Source: Ruegeria sp. AD91A
GTDB taxonomy: Bacteria; Pseudomonadota; Alphaproteobacteria; Rhodobacterales; Rhodobacteraceae
DNA: 64,000 nt
Assembly (NCBI RefSeq): GCF_003443535.1
Contig: NZ_CP031947.1
Coordinates: 62,001-126,000, forward strand
Direction: 5' to 3'
The position numbers were made by a program, and so were the translations under genes. Positions 36,498-44,439 of this stretch are shown here, piece after piece; position 1 is the stretch's first letter; each line of letters starts with the position of its first letter. The notes beneath the pieces are model-generated. The model made no database searches and had not been told where the DNA came from. It worked only from the letters and a program-made list of their open reading frames with translations.

Positions 36498-36956
36498 ATG
36501 CGGGTCCCGACTGACCATATATGGAGCTGGCTGGATGCCGTGCCCGATCCCGAAATCCCGGTGATTTCCGTCGTGGATTTGGGCATTGTGCGCGATGTGC
36601 GCTGGGAGGCTGACACGCTGGTCGTAACCGTCACACCAACGTATTCCGGTTGCCCGGCGACGTCCATTATCAGTATGGATATCGAAACCGCCCTGCGCGA
36701 TCACGGCATCGGGGAACTGCGCATTGAAACCAGCATTTCGCCCGCCTGGACCACCGATTGGCTCAGCGAAAAAGGTCGCGCCAAGCTGGAAGACTATGGA
36801 ATTGCGCCGCCGCAACCCGCCGGCGGCCCGGATCGCTGCCCCCATTGCGGTAGCAAGGCAGTCGAAAAGGTCAGCCAGTTCGGCTCGACCCCATGCAAGG
36901 CCCATTGGCGCTGCACGGATTGTCTGGAACCCTTTGACTATTTCAAGTGCATCTGA
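36498..36956 (+). CDS. paaD: Phenylacetate degradation protein PaaD (iron-sulfur maturation type)
   Basis: A 152-residue protein with an N-terminal MIP18/DUF59 domain (DPEIPVISVVDLGIVRDV, TYSGCPATSII) and a C-terminal zinc-ribbon-like Cys cluster (CPHCGSKAVEK, then CKAHWRCTDC and a last Cys in FKCI). PaaD is needed for function of the epoxidase, probably in assembling the iron-sulfur cluster of PaaE or the metal centre of PaaA. It lies between paaC and paaE with gaps of 6 and 13 nt. Confidence 0.93.
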   Translation: MRVPTDHIWSWLDAVPDPEIPVISVVDLGIVRDVRWEADTLVVTVTPTYSGCPATSIISMDIETALRDHGIGELRIETSISPAWTTDWLSEKGRAKLEDYGIAPPQPAGGPDRCPHCGSKAVEKVSQFGSTPCKAHWRCTDCLEPFDYFKCI

Positions 36957-36969
36957 GGAGGAGCACCGG

Positions 36970-38043
36970 ATGGCACGTTTTCACGACCTGAAAGTCACCG
37001 ACATCCACAAAACCATCCGCGATGCGGTTGTTGTTACGCTTGAACCCGTAAATGGCGCAGCGGAACAGTTCGACTTCGCCGCCGGTCAGTACCTGACTTT
37101 CCGGCGCGAATTTGACGGCGAAGAGTTGCGCCGCTCCTATTCCATCTGTGCTGGCAAGGATGACGGTGTTCTTCAGGTTGGCATCAAACGCATCGAGGGC
37201 GGAGCCTTCTCAAGCTGGGCAAATGAAGAGCTCAACATAGGTGACGTTGTGCAGGCGATGCCACCAATGGGCAATTTTCACGTGCCCATCGATGCGGATG
37301 CGGAAAAACAATACCTTGGCTTCGCTGGCGGATCGGGGATCACGCCTGTTCTGTCGATCCTCAAGACCACATTGGCCGGTGAACCCAAATCCCGTTTTAC
37401 GCTGATCTATGCCAACAAGGGCATCAACACGATCATGTTCCGTGAGGAATTAGAGGATCTGAAAAACCTCTATATGGGCCGGCTGAACGTTATCCACATT
37501 CTTGAAACCGACGCGCAGGAGATTGACCTGTTTACCGGTCTGGTAACGCGGGAAAAATGCCGCGAGCTGTTCAAGCACTGGATCGATATCAAGACTGCAG
37601 ACACGGCGTTCATCTGCGGACCAGAGCCGATGATGCTGGGTATTGCTGCCGCGCTGCGGGAACACGGGCTTGAGGAAAGCCGGATCAAGTTCGAACTCTT
37701 TGCCAGCGCCCAGCCGGGCCGGGTCAAGCGCAAGACAAGCGCGGCAGAGGCAGGCACGCAGGCAAACCAGACCAGCGCTTTGATCACATTGGATGGCGCT
37801 ACGCAGACCGTGACCTTGCCGAAAGATCAGTCCATTCTGGATGCAGCCTTGGAAAATGCCATGGACGCGCCTTACGCCTGCAAGGCCGGGGTATGTTCAA
37901 CGTGCCGCTGCCGTGTCGTAGAAGGCGAGGTCGAGATGCTCGCCAATCACGCGTTGGAAGATTACGAGGTCGAAAAAGGTTATGTGCTGAGTTGTCAGGC
38001 TTACCCGGTGACCGACCGCGTGGTCGTGGACTACGACCAGTAA
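36970..38043 (+). CDS. paaE: Phenylacetyl-CoA epoxidase reductase PaaE
   Basis: A 357-residue iron-sulfur flavoprotein from ATG 36970 (GAGGAGGAGCACCGG upstream). The ferredoxin-NADP reductase module has RRSYSICAG for FAD, GFAGGSGITPVLSI for NAD(P) and CGPEPMM. The C-terminal plant-type [2Fe-2S] domain has CKAGVCSTCRC and a last Cys in LSCQAYP. It transfers NADPH electrons to the PaaA di-iron site. A frame extending upstream overlaps paaD and is not the real start. Confidence 0.95.
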   Translation: MARFHDLKVTDIHKTIRDAVVVTLEPVNGAAEQFDFAAGQYLTFRREFDGEELRRSYSICAGKDDGVLQVGIKRIEGGAFSSWANEELNIGDVVQAMPPMGNFHVPIDADAEKQYLGFAGGSGITPVLSILKTTLAGEPKSRFTLIYANKGINTIMFREELEDLKNLYMGRLNVIHILETDAQEIDLFTGLVTREKCRELFKHWIDIKTADTAFICGPEPMMLGIAAALREHGLEESRIKFELFASAQPGRVKRKTSAAEAGTQANQTSALITLDGATQTVTLPKDQSILDAALENAMDAPYACKAGVCSTCRCRVVEGEVEMLANHALEDYEVEKGYVLSCQAYPVTDRVVVDYDQ

Positions 38044-38056
38044 AGGGAGAGGATCA

Positions 38057-38818
38057 ATGACCGACGCCATGACACTCGACAGCTACCTGGCCGCAGGCGG
38101 AGTGCTGACAAATCCGACCAATGTACCGCCGCGTTACCGCGCCGAGCTGATGAAACTGATGGCTACGTTTGTGGACAGTGAACTCGCTGGTGCCGCAGGG
38201 TTTGCTGATGTCATCAACCAAGGCCCTGGCATAAAGGAACGCATTGCGGCGGCGAAAATTGTGTTGGAAAAGACGGACCACGCGGACCGGGTCCTGAAAA
38301 TCATGGGTGAGTTCGGTGCCGATACGGATCGGTATGCCACGCACCACCCGTGGACTGCCCGGTTGGACCGTGATGCGGATGTTGGTGCGGTCCGCAGCGA
38401 ACATGACATGCGTCTTGCAGTATTCAATTATCCGATTTCGGGTTGGACTGATGCCGTCGTCATGAACCTGCTGATGAGCCGCGCCGTAGCAGAGCAACTG
38501 GCGGAGTTTTCGACCGTCTCTTACCAGCCTCTGGCCGAGGCTTTTCGACAGATCGCACCGATCGAGGCACATCACGGCGAACTGGCGTTGGAAGGCGCTG
38601 TGAAGCTGGTTGAAAACGGAGAGTCACAAGACATGCAACGCGCGGTGGACTATTGGTGGCCCCGCGTAGCTGTGTCTTTCGGGAGAGATGATCCGAAACG
38701 ATTTGAGCACCTGAAGTCACTGGGCTTGCGCCACAGAGCCAACACTGCGCTACGGGAACGTTGGACACAGGCAGCGGGTGCAGCATTGAAAAGGTTGGGT
38801 TTGAAACCACCTTCCTAG
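38057..38818 (+). CDS. PaaA/PaaC-like ferritin-fold protein (Phenylacetic acid catabolic protein family)
   Basis: A 253-residue protein that follows paaE by 13 nt, with AGGGAGAGG before ATG 38057. It has the helical layout of the PaaA_PaaC family: RYRAELMKLMATFVDSELAG, KIVLEKTDHADRVLKI and QIAPIEAHHGELALEGAV (ExxH). A first E-x(n)-ExxH set is less complete than in PaaA, so whether it binds two irons is unclear. It is not part of the E. coli paa set. It may be an extra subunit, a regulator of the complex or a second oxygenase; I consider its function unknown. Confidence 0.72.
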   Translation: MTDAMTLDSYLAAGGVLTNPTNVPPRYRAELMKLMATFVDSELAGAAGFADVINQGPGIKERIAAAKIVLEKTDHADRVLKIMGEFGADTDRYATHHPWTARLDRDADVGAVRSEHDMRLAVFNYPISGWTDAVVMNLLMSRAVAEQLAEFSTVSYQPLAEAFRQIAPIEAHHGELALEGAVKLVENGESQDMQRAVDYWWPRVAVSFGRDDPKRFEHLKSLGLRHRANTALRERWTQAAGAALKRLGLKPPS

Positions 38819-39078
38819 CCAGAGTATTTCTTAAGGAGTGAGAGCAATCCGTTTCTGACGTGATTTGACAAGCGCGTTGGCGATTGTGACGTGTTCCTGA
38901 AGGATCGGTTGGCTGGTTTCAAAACGCCTTGTCAGAGAGGTGGCAGTGCCAGGTTTCCCTGACATTGCCTTTGAGACGAAGTATGTGGCGATTTTTTCGG
39001 TTTGCGAGTTAAACCGCCCTGTCTCGTGGAAGGCTGAACCCGGCCGTTTTCGCGACCAGAACCGGGTTTGCAACCGGA
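38819..39078. other. Gap between converging paa and znuA genes
   Basis: About 260 bases. A minus-strand frame of 85 codons (38831-39088, GTG start inside the znuA end) has no ribosome site and no recognisable domain, so I do not call it. AACCCGG (39037-39043) / CCGGGTT (39062-39068) is a possible weak stem behind znuA without a T-tract. Confidence 0.4.
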
Positions 39079-40173
39079 CTAGAGACACTCGGCCAGAGTT
39101 TTTGCCATGTTGAGAATAACTTGCGGGTATAGATCGGCTCCGGGTTCAAGATCAGAGCCCAACGGATCGATTACGCCTGTTTTGGCCTCGGTCCCATTCA
39201 GTACGGTTTTGACGATGCCGGGGTTGAACTGTGGCTCGGCGAGAACGCAGCTGATACCTTCTTCGCGGATACGGCTTTGAATCTCAGCAATGCGAGCCGG
39301 GCTCGGGTCCGAGGCGTCGGCGATCGAAATCGCACCTGCGGCAGGGAAGTCAAATGCGTCTTCGAAGTACTGATAGGCGTCATGGAAGACGATAAAGCTT
39401 CCACCACGAACCGGATCAAGCGTCTCAGCCACTTCTGCAGATAGCGCAGCCATTTCTTCGCGCGCGGCTGCGGCATTTGCAAAATATGCGCCTGCATTGT
39501 CCGGATCGGCTGACGACAACTGCGCAGCGATCAAGTTCAGCCAGGTTTCAGCATTTGCCGGTGAAAGCCAAGCATGTGGGTCGTGCTCGCCGTGCGCGTG
39601 ATCGTGATGATCATCGTGATCGGCGTGTTCCTCGTGATCGTGGTCATCATCCTTGGCATGGACGTCGTGATCATGCTCGTCTTCATGCGAATGCTCATCA
39701 TCGTGATCATCATGATCTTTGTGGTCCGCATGATCGTCATGATCATGCCCGTCGTCTTCGGCATGCTCATCATCATGATCGTGTTCGTCTTCGTTCTCAT
39801 GATCATGGGCTTCGAACAGAGCGCTTTCACGGAAATCAAGAAGAACAGTGCCATCGGAGTCCAGTAAGGACGTGACGGTCGCTCCGTCTGTAAGGGTTTC
39901 GACTGCACTTTCCATCCACGGTGTCAGGTCTTCTCCCATCCAGAACACCAGATCGGCATCCTGCAATGCCGCCGCCTCGGACGGGCGCAGGTTGTATTCA
40001 TGAGGGGAGGCACCCGGTGTCACGATCAGGGCAGGCGAGCCGACGCCCTCCATGACACGAGCAACAAGCGAATGGACTGGCGCGATGTCGACCGCGACGT
40101 TTGGAACCTCTGCAAGGGCCGTGCCACCCATCAATGCAACCGTAATCGAAACTGGAAGAAGCTTTCTGGACAT
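39079..40173 (-). CDS. znuA: Zinc ABC transporter substrate-binding protein ZnuA
   Basis: A 364-residue periplasmic protein with signal peptide MSRKLLPVSITVALMGGTALA. The cluster A-1 fold is visible (VAVDIAPVHSLVARVMEGVG with the first His ligand, PGASPHEYNLRPS with the second, DPHAWLSPANAETW with the third). Residues about 122-200 form a very long loop of alternating His, Asp and Glu, longer than in many ZnuA proteins, suited to capturing or buffering zinc. It is divergent from zur and shares a Zur-box promoter with it. Confidence 0.93.
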   Translation of the reverse strand: MSRKLLPVSITVALMGGTALAEVPNVAVDIAPVHSLVARVMEGVGSPALIVTPGASPHEYNLRPSEAAALQDADLVFWMGEDLTPWMESAVETLTDGATVTSLLDSDGTVLLDFRESALFEAHDHENEDEHDHDDEHAEDDGHDHDDHADHKDHDDHDDEHSHEDEHDHDVHAKDDDHDHEEHADHDDHHDHAHGEHDPHAWLSPANAETWLNLIAAQLSSADPDNAGAYFANAAAAREEMAALSAEVAETLDPVRGGSFIVFHDAYQYFEDAFDFPAAGAISIADASDPSPARIAEIQSRIREEGISCVLAEPQFNPGIVKTVLNGTEAKTGVIDPLGSDLEPGADLYPQVILNMAKTLAECL

Positions 40174-40217
40174 CAGACCCTCTGTGTGATTTTATAACGT
40201 TACGAGTGGCAATACAT

Positions 40218-40235
40218 GATATGAAATAACATGAC
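40218..40235. promoter_or_regulatory. Zur box in the znuA/zur divergent promoter
   Basis: GATATGAAATAACATGAC resembles the alphaproteobacterial Zur palindrome with the GATATG...ATAACAT...C pattern. It overlaps the first codons of zur (ATG 40231) and lies 45 nt upstream of znuA, so zinc-loaded Zur would repress both directions. A second, weaker match with TTATAAC and the palindrome TAACGTTA lies near 40190-40204. Confidence 0.6.
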
Positions 40236-40743
40236 AAGTGATGCGCATCCTGTCCCTGCCGGTGAAACAGCCCCGGTTGGTTTTCAGGAACATGACCACC
40301 AGACTTGCGTCAAAACGGCGTTGGTATCCGCCGAGGCGCGGTGCAAGGAAGAAGGGCTGCGTCTGACGCCGGTCCGGCGCAAGGTTCTGGAGATGTTGCT
40401 GCAAGAGCATCGGGCCCTTGGTGCTTATTCGATCCTTGACCGCTTGCGCGATGAAGGATTTGGATCTCAACCTCCGGTCGCCTATCGGGCGCTGGATTTC
40501 CTCGTTCAAAACGGGTTCGTTCACAAGATCGAGCGCCTGAATGCATTCGTTGCCTGTTCTCATCCCGGCGCGTCGCATTCTCCGGCGTTCATGATCTGCA
40601 GGAAGTGCGATGCGGTTGCCGAGGCGCAGTCCACGCCTGCCAAAGGTGTTCTTGGTGATGCTGCGCGCGCAGCGGGTTTCGAGATCGAGCGAACGGTTGT
40701 AGAAGCCGAGGGACTTTGCCCCGACTGCACCGAAAAGGCCTGA
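40231..40743 (+). CDS. zur: Zinc uptake regulator Zur (Fur family)
   Basis: A 170-residue Fur-family repressor. The winged helix contains GLRLTPVRRKVLEMLLQEHRALGAYSILDRL in outline and PPVAYRALDFLVQNGFVHKIE. The structural zinc site is formed by CRKC (MICRKCDAV) and CPDC near the C-terminus, a Zur/Fur pattern, and His residues in SHPGASHSP fit the regulatory site. It lies directly before znuC (2 nt gap) and divergent from znuA, which identifies it as Zur rather than Fur. The start overlaps a Zur box. Confidence 0.92.
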   Translation: MTSDAHPVPAGETAPVGFQEHDHQTCVKTALVSAEARCKEEGLRLTPVRRKVLEMLLQEHRALGAYSILDRLRDEGFGSQPPVAYRALDFLVQNGFVHKIERLNAFVACSHPGASHSPAFMICRKCDAVAEAQSTPAKGVLGDAARAAGFEIERTVVEAEGLCPDCTEKA

Positions 40744-40745
40744 AA

Positions 40746-41486
40746 ATGTCGCTCGTTTCTGTCGAGAATCTCAGTGTGCGCTACGGCGCCAATACTGTTC
40801 TGAGCCATGTGGATATGGCAGTCGAACCTGGTGAGATCGTCACCATCGTCGGGCCAAACGGATCGGGTAAAACCAGCCTGTTACGGGCTATCATTGGCGC
40901 GACCAAGCCATGTGCCGGGCATGTATCACTAAAACCCGGATTGAAGATCGGATACGTGCCACAAAAATTGCATGTCGACCCCACGTTGCCAATCTCGGTC
41001 GAGAGATTCATGCACCTGACGGATCGCGTTTCACGTCGCCAATGCGTCGAGGCGCTGGAAAGGGCGGGCGTCCCGGATCTGTTGAAGCGTCAGATGTCGC
41101 AATTGTCGGGCGGTCAGTTTCAGCGTGTGTTGCTGGCGCGAGCGCTGATCAACAAACCTGACGTCCTGCTGCTGGACGAGGCGACACAGGGACTGGACCA
41201 GCGCGGTTCGGCGAGTTTCTACCAGCAAATCGAAGCTGTGCGCCGCGAAACTGGATGCGCCATTCTCATGATCAGTCATGAATTGCACGTGGTCATGAGC
41301 GCCTCGGACAGAGTGATATGTCTCAACGGGCATGTCTGCTGCGAGGGATCGCCAGCGGTGGTCGCCTCGGCACCGGAATACCGGGCCTTGTTCGGAACGG
41401 GCACAGGCGGTGCGCTTGCCCTTTACCGGCACGAGCATGACCACCATCATGACCATGATGCAAACCCCCAGAAAGCGGCGGAATAA
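40746..41486 (+). CDS. znuC: Zinc ABC transporter ATP-binding protein ZnuC
   Basis: A 246-residue ATPase from ATG 40746; the in-frame extension into zur is not used. Walker A is GPNGSGKTSLL, the signature LSGGQFQRVLLARAL, Walker B VLLLDEATQGLD, and the H-loop ISHELHVVM. The C-terminal tail YRHEHDHHHDHDAN is His-rich, as in many ZnuC proteins. It powers the ZnuB permease encoded next (overlap by one base). Confidence 0.94.
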   Translation: MSLVSVENLSVRYGANTVLSHVDMAVEPGEIVTIVGPNGSGKTSLLRAIIGATKPCAGHVSLKPGLKIGYVPQKLHVDPTLPISVERFMHLTDRVSRRQCVEALERAGVPDLLKRQMSQLSGGQFQRVLLARALINKPDVLLLDEATQGLDQRGSASFYQQIEAVRRETGCAILMISHELHVVMSASDRVICLNGHVCCEGSPAVVASAPEYRALFGTGTGGALALYRHEHDHHHDHDANPQKAAE

Positions 41487-42283
41487 TGCTTGACGATTTT
41501 ATGATGCGGGCAACGCTCGCGGGTGTCGGTGTTGCGTTTGCGGCTGCTCCTCTTGGGTGTTTCGTGGTGTGGCGCCGCATGGCGTATTTCGGTGATGCAA
41601 CCGCACATGCCGCAATTCTGGGCGTGGCCCTGTCGCTGACATTTCAGATGTCGATCTTCACCGGTGCGCTGGCCGTTGCACTGATTATGGCGCTGACGGT
41701 CACCTTGTTGGCTGGTCGTGGCTATGCGATGGACACGCTGCTGGGGGTGTTGGCGCATTCCGCTTTGGCCTTCGGTCTTGTTGCTGTCTCGTTTTTGTCC
41801 GGCGTCCGCATAGATTTGATGGCATATCTGTTCGGGGATATTCTTGCAGTATCCCGTTCCGATCTCCTTGTGATCTGGGGCGGCGCGGCGCTTGTCGTGG
41901 CGCTGATTGCCTGGCGATGGTCTCAACTACTGACGGCCACATTGAATGAGGAACTGGCCTATGCCAGTGGTTTCGACCCCAGGCGGGAACAGTTGATCCT
42001 GACCCTGTCTTTGGCTGTAACCGTGGCTGTTGCGATCAAGGTCGTGGGGGTATTGCTGATTGCGGCAATGCTAATCATTCCCGCGGCGGCTGCGCGGAAT
42101 CTGGCCCGGTCACCGGAATCCATGGCATTAATAGCAGCGGGAATAGGCGCGTTTTCCGCGATCGCGGGGCTAAGAGCGGCCTATGTTTTCGATACCCCGG
42201 CAGGGCCTTCGATCGTCTGCGTGGCCGCTGTTTTGTTTGCCTGTCTCAGCGTGGTCGGGTGGCGAACGCAGGGCAGGGCTTGA
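41486..42283 (+). CDS. znuB: Zinc ABC transporter permease ZnuB
   Basis: A 265-residue membrane protein of the ABC-3 family, with about eight hydrophobic segments. Family landmarks are CFVVWRRMAYFGDATAHAAILGVAL near residues 30-55, LAHSALAFGLVAV, YLFGDILAVSRSDL and the region KVVGVLLIAAMLIIPAAAARNLA. Its start overlaps znuC by one base. A GCGAATG/CATTCGC palindrome (42300-42314) and the shared hairpin at 42362 follow. Confidence 0.94.
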   Translation: MLDDFMMRATLAGVGVAFAAAPLGCFVVWRRMAYFGDATAHAAILGVALSLTFQMSIFTGALAVALIMALTVTLLAGRGYAMDTLLGVLAHSALAFGLVAVSFLSGVRIDLMAYLFGDILAVSRSDLLVIWGGAALVVALIAWRWSQLLTATLNEELAYASGFDPRREQLILTLSLAVTVAVAIKVVGVLLIAAMLIIPAAAARNLARSPESMALIAAGIGAFSAIAGLRAAYVFDTPAGPSIVCVAAVLFACLSVVGWRTQGRA

Positions 42284-42361
42284 TCGACCCGGGCGGTAAG
42301 CGAATGCCATTCGCGTTAACCAGATAGGTTCTGGTGTTGTCCGATGCAGGTGCGCATAAAA

Positions 42362-42388
42362 AAGGCCCGCAGACTGAGTGCGGGCCTT
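42362..42388. terminator. Bidirectional rho-independent terminator
   Basis: AAGGCCCGCA (42362-42371) pairs perfectly with TGCGGGCCTT (42379-42388) around a 7-nt loop. On the minus strand the stem is followed by a run of T (the A-run 42358-42363), a classical terminator for the nucleobase importer operon. On the plus strand the following sequence is TATTCATTCTTTG, so it can also stop znuB transcripts. Confidence 0.85.
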
Positions 42389-42410
42389 ATTCATTCTTTG
42401 ACGATACAGC

Positions 42411-43484
42411 TTACTGCGGAATCTCGCCTTCCAGCCCTTCAACATAGAAGTTCATGCCAGCCAGAGTGCCATCGTCAGCGGTTTCGCCTTCAGCCAGCCA
42501 GTCGCTGCCGTCCTGCTTCTTCAGCGGACCGGTGAACGCGTGATAGCTGCCATCTGCAAGCGCCGCCTTCAGGGCCAGCGCCTCTTCTTTGACGTCTGCG
42601 GGAACCGCGTCCGAAATCTCGCCGATTTCAACCATTCCTGCTCCGATACCATCCCAGGTGTTGGAAGACGTCCAGGTCCCGTCCATTACGGCCTTAGTCC
42701 GCGCGATGTAATAGGGGGCCCAGTTGTCGATGATCGATGACACACGCGGGAGCGGTGCGTATTCGCTCATGTCCGATGCCTGACCAAAGGTGATCACATT
42801 GCCGGCCTCTTGAGCCGCTGCTTGCGGCGCTGTCGAGTCGGTGTGCTGCAGGATTACGTCGGCACCCTGTTCGATCAAAACGGTGGCGGCGTCAGCTTCT
42901 TTCGCCGGGTCGAACCACGTGTAGGCCCAGACAATCTTGAACTCGACATCCGGGTTCACCTTCTTGGCGTGGATATAGGCCGAGTTGATGCCACGGATCA
43001 CTTCGGGAATCGGGTAAGAACCGATATAACCGATGATGTTGGACTTGGTCATTTTGCCAGCGATGTGGCCCTGAACGGCGCGGCCTTCGTAGAAACGAGC
43101 CGAGTAGACCGAGACGTTGTCGGCGGTTTTATAACCGGTCGCGTGCTCGAATTTCACGTTCGGGAACTTCTTGGCCACGTTGATGGTAGGATCCATGTAA
43201 CCAAACGAGGTAGTGAAGATCAGATCTGCGCCTTCCAGCGCCATCTGCGTCATCACACGCTCGGCGTCCGGACCCTCCGGAACTGATTCGACGAATACGG
43301 TTTCAACCTTGTCCCCGAACTCTTTTTCAACGGCCTGACGGCCCTTGTCGTGTTCATAGGTCCAGCCGCCGTCTCCGACAGGGCCGACATAGACGAAACC
43401 GACTTTGGTCTTGTCTTCGGCCATGGCCCCCGAGGCCAGACCCAGCGCCATAGCGGCACTCGTCAGAAGTGTAGTGAATTTCAT
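42411..43484 (-). CDS. BMP family ABC transporter substrate-binding protein (purine/nucleoside type)
   Basis: A 357-residue exported protein with signal peptide ending LASGAMA before EDKTKVGF. Family landmarks are YVGPVGDGGWTYEHDKGRQAVE near residues 32-53, FTTSFGYMDPTINVAKKFPNVKFEH in two parts, GYIGSYPIPEVIRGINSA and VILQHTDSTAPQAA. BMP/PnrA-type proteins bind nucleosides or oxidised purines. It is the last gene of an operon with two permeases, the ATPase and xdhABC, which points to a purine such as xanthine or hypoxanthine. A strong terminator follows. Confidence 0.9.
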   Translation of the reverse strand: MKFTTLLTSAAMALGLASGAMAEDKTKVGFVYVGPVGDGGWTYEHDKGRQAVEKEFGDKVETVFVESVPEGPDAERVMTQMALEGADLIFTTSFGYMDPTINVAKKFPNVKFEHATGYKTADNVSVYSARFYEGRAVQGHIAGKMTKSNIIGYIGSYPIPEVIRGINSAYIHAKKVNPDVEFKIVWAYTWFDPAKEADAATVLIEQGADVILQHTDSTAPQAAAQEAGNVITFGQASDMSEYAPLPRVSSIIDNWAPYYIARTKAVMDGTWTSSNTWDGIGAGMVEIGEISDAVPADVKEEALALKAALADGSYHAFTGPLKKQDGSDWLAEGETADDGTLAGMNFYVEGLEGEIPQ

Positions 43485-43515
43485 GTGTTACTCCCCAAAT
43501 TGGTTCTGTTGGCCC

Positions 43516-44436
43516 CTAGTGTGAGGCATGGAATATCCGGCCCAGTGAAGCAGGTGCGCTGCTCTTGTCAGCCGAAAGGATCACAAGCACAAGGATCGTG
43601 ATGATATAGGGCGACATTGCCAGATACTCGACGGGAATGGCAACGCCTGCAGCCTGCAAATTAAGCTGCAATACCGTAATGCCGCCGAACAAATAGGCAC
43701 CCAGCAGTACCCGCCACGGCTTCCAGCTGGCAAAGACAACAAGAGCCAATGCAATCCAGCCGACTCCGGCGGTCATGCCCTCGGTCCACTGCGGCACTCG
43801 GATCAGGCTGATGTAGGCGCCGCCAAGACCGGCGCAGGCACCGCCGAACATGATGGCCAGAATGCGGATCTTGATCACCTTGTAGCCAAGCGCATGCGCG
43901 GCATCGTGGTTTTCACCGACCGCCCGCAGGATCAGGCCAACACGAGTAAATTTCAGCACCGCCCAGACGGCTGCCGTTATCGCGATGCCCAGGTACAGGA
44001 CCGGGTCATGTTGGAACAAGATCGGGCCGACAACCGGGATATCGCTGATCAGCGGAATATGGATGTCGCCCATACTGGGGGGTTTGATCCCAACATAGCT
44101 CTGCCCGATCAGTGCACTGAACCCAAGGCCGAACAGCGTCAGAGCCAAACCGCTGGCTACCTGGTTGGCCAATGCAAACTGCGTCAGCAAGACAAACAGA
44201 AGCGAAAGAACAGCGCCGCCGATGGCAGCAGCGACAAAGCCCAGCCAGGGCGAGCCCGTCTCGACCGAGATGGCAAAGCCGCTGATTGCGCCCACGATCA
44301 TCATGCCTTCTACGCCGAGGTTCAGAACACCTGCCTTTTCGACGACCAGTTCTCCGATTGCGGCAAGCAGCAGAGGCGTTGCGGCCACCATCAGTGAGGC
44401 GACCAGAAGTACGGGGTTGATTTGGCCAAGATCCAT
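43516..44436 (-). CDS. BMP-type ABC transporter permease 2
   Basis: A 306-residue membrane protein of the BPD_transp_2 family. Segments include LVASLMVAATPLLLAAIGE, LGVEGMMIVGAISGFAIS, LALTLFGLGFSALIGQSYVG and FGGACAGLGGAYISLIR. These families pair two permeases with one double ATPase. It is 3 nt behind the other permease and 31 nt before the binding protein gene. Confidence 0.9.
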   Translation of the reverse strand: MDLGQINPVLLVASLMVAATPLLLAAIGELVVEKAGVLNLGVEGMMIVGAISGFAISVETGSPWLGFVAAAIGGAVLSLLFVLLTQFALANQVASGLALTLFGLGFSALIGQSYVGIKPPSMGDIHIPLISDIPVVGPILFQHDPVLYLGIAITAAVWAVLKFTRVGLILRAVGENHDAAHALGYKVIKIRILAIMFGGACAGLGGAYISLIRVPQWTEGMTAGVGWIALALVVFASWKPWRVLLGAYLFGGITVLQLNLQAAGVAIPVEYLAMSPYIITILVLVILSADKSSAPASLGRIFHASH

Positions 44437-44439
44437 GAG

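Noticed and set aside
36724..36969. Upstream extension of the PaaE frame
   Set aside because: It overlaps paaD in another frame; a strong GAGGAGG site sits just before ATG 36970.
38831..39088. Possible 85-residue protein on the minus strand between paa and znuA
   Set aside because: GTG start within the znuA coding end, no ribosome site and no recognisable domain.
39477..39875. Plus-strand frames with repeated hydrophobic or His/Arg-Asp-rich translations
   Set aside because: They are the complement of the GAT/CAT-rich DNA encoding the ZnuA His/Asp loop and have no ribosome site.
40187..40204. Second Zur box near TTATAACGTTAC
   Set aside because: Only the central TTATAAC matches well; mentioned with the better box but not called separately.
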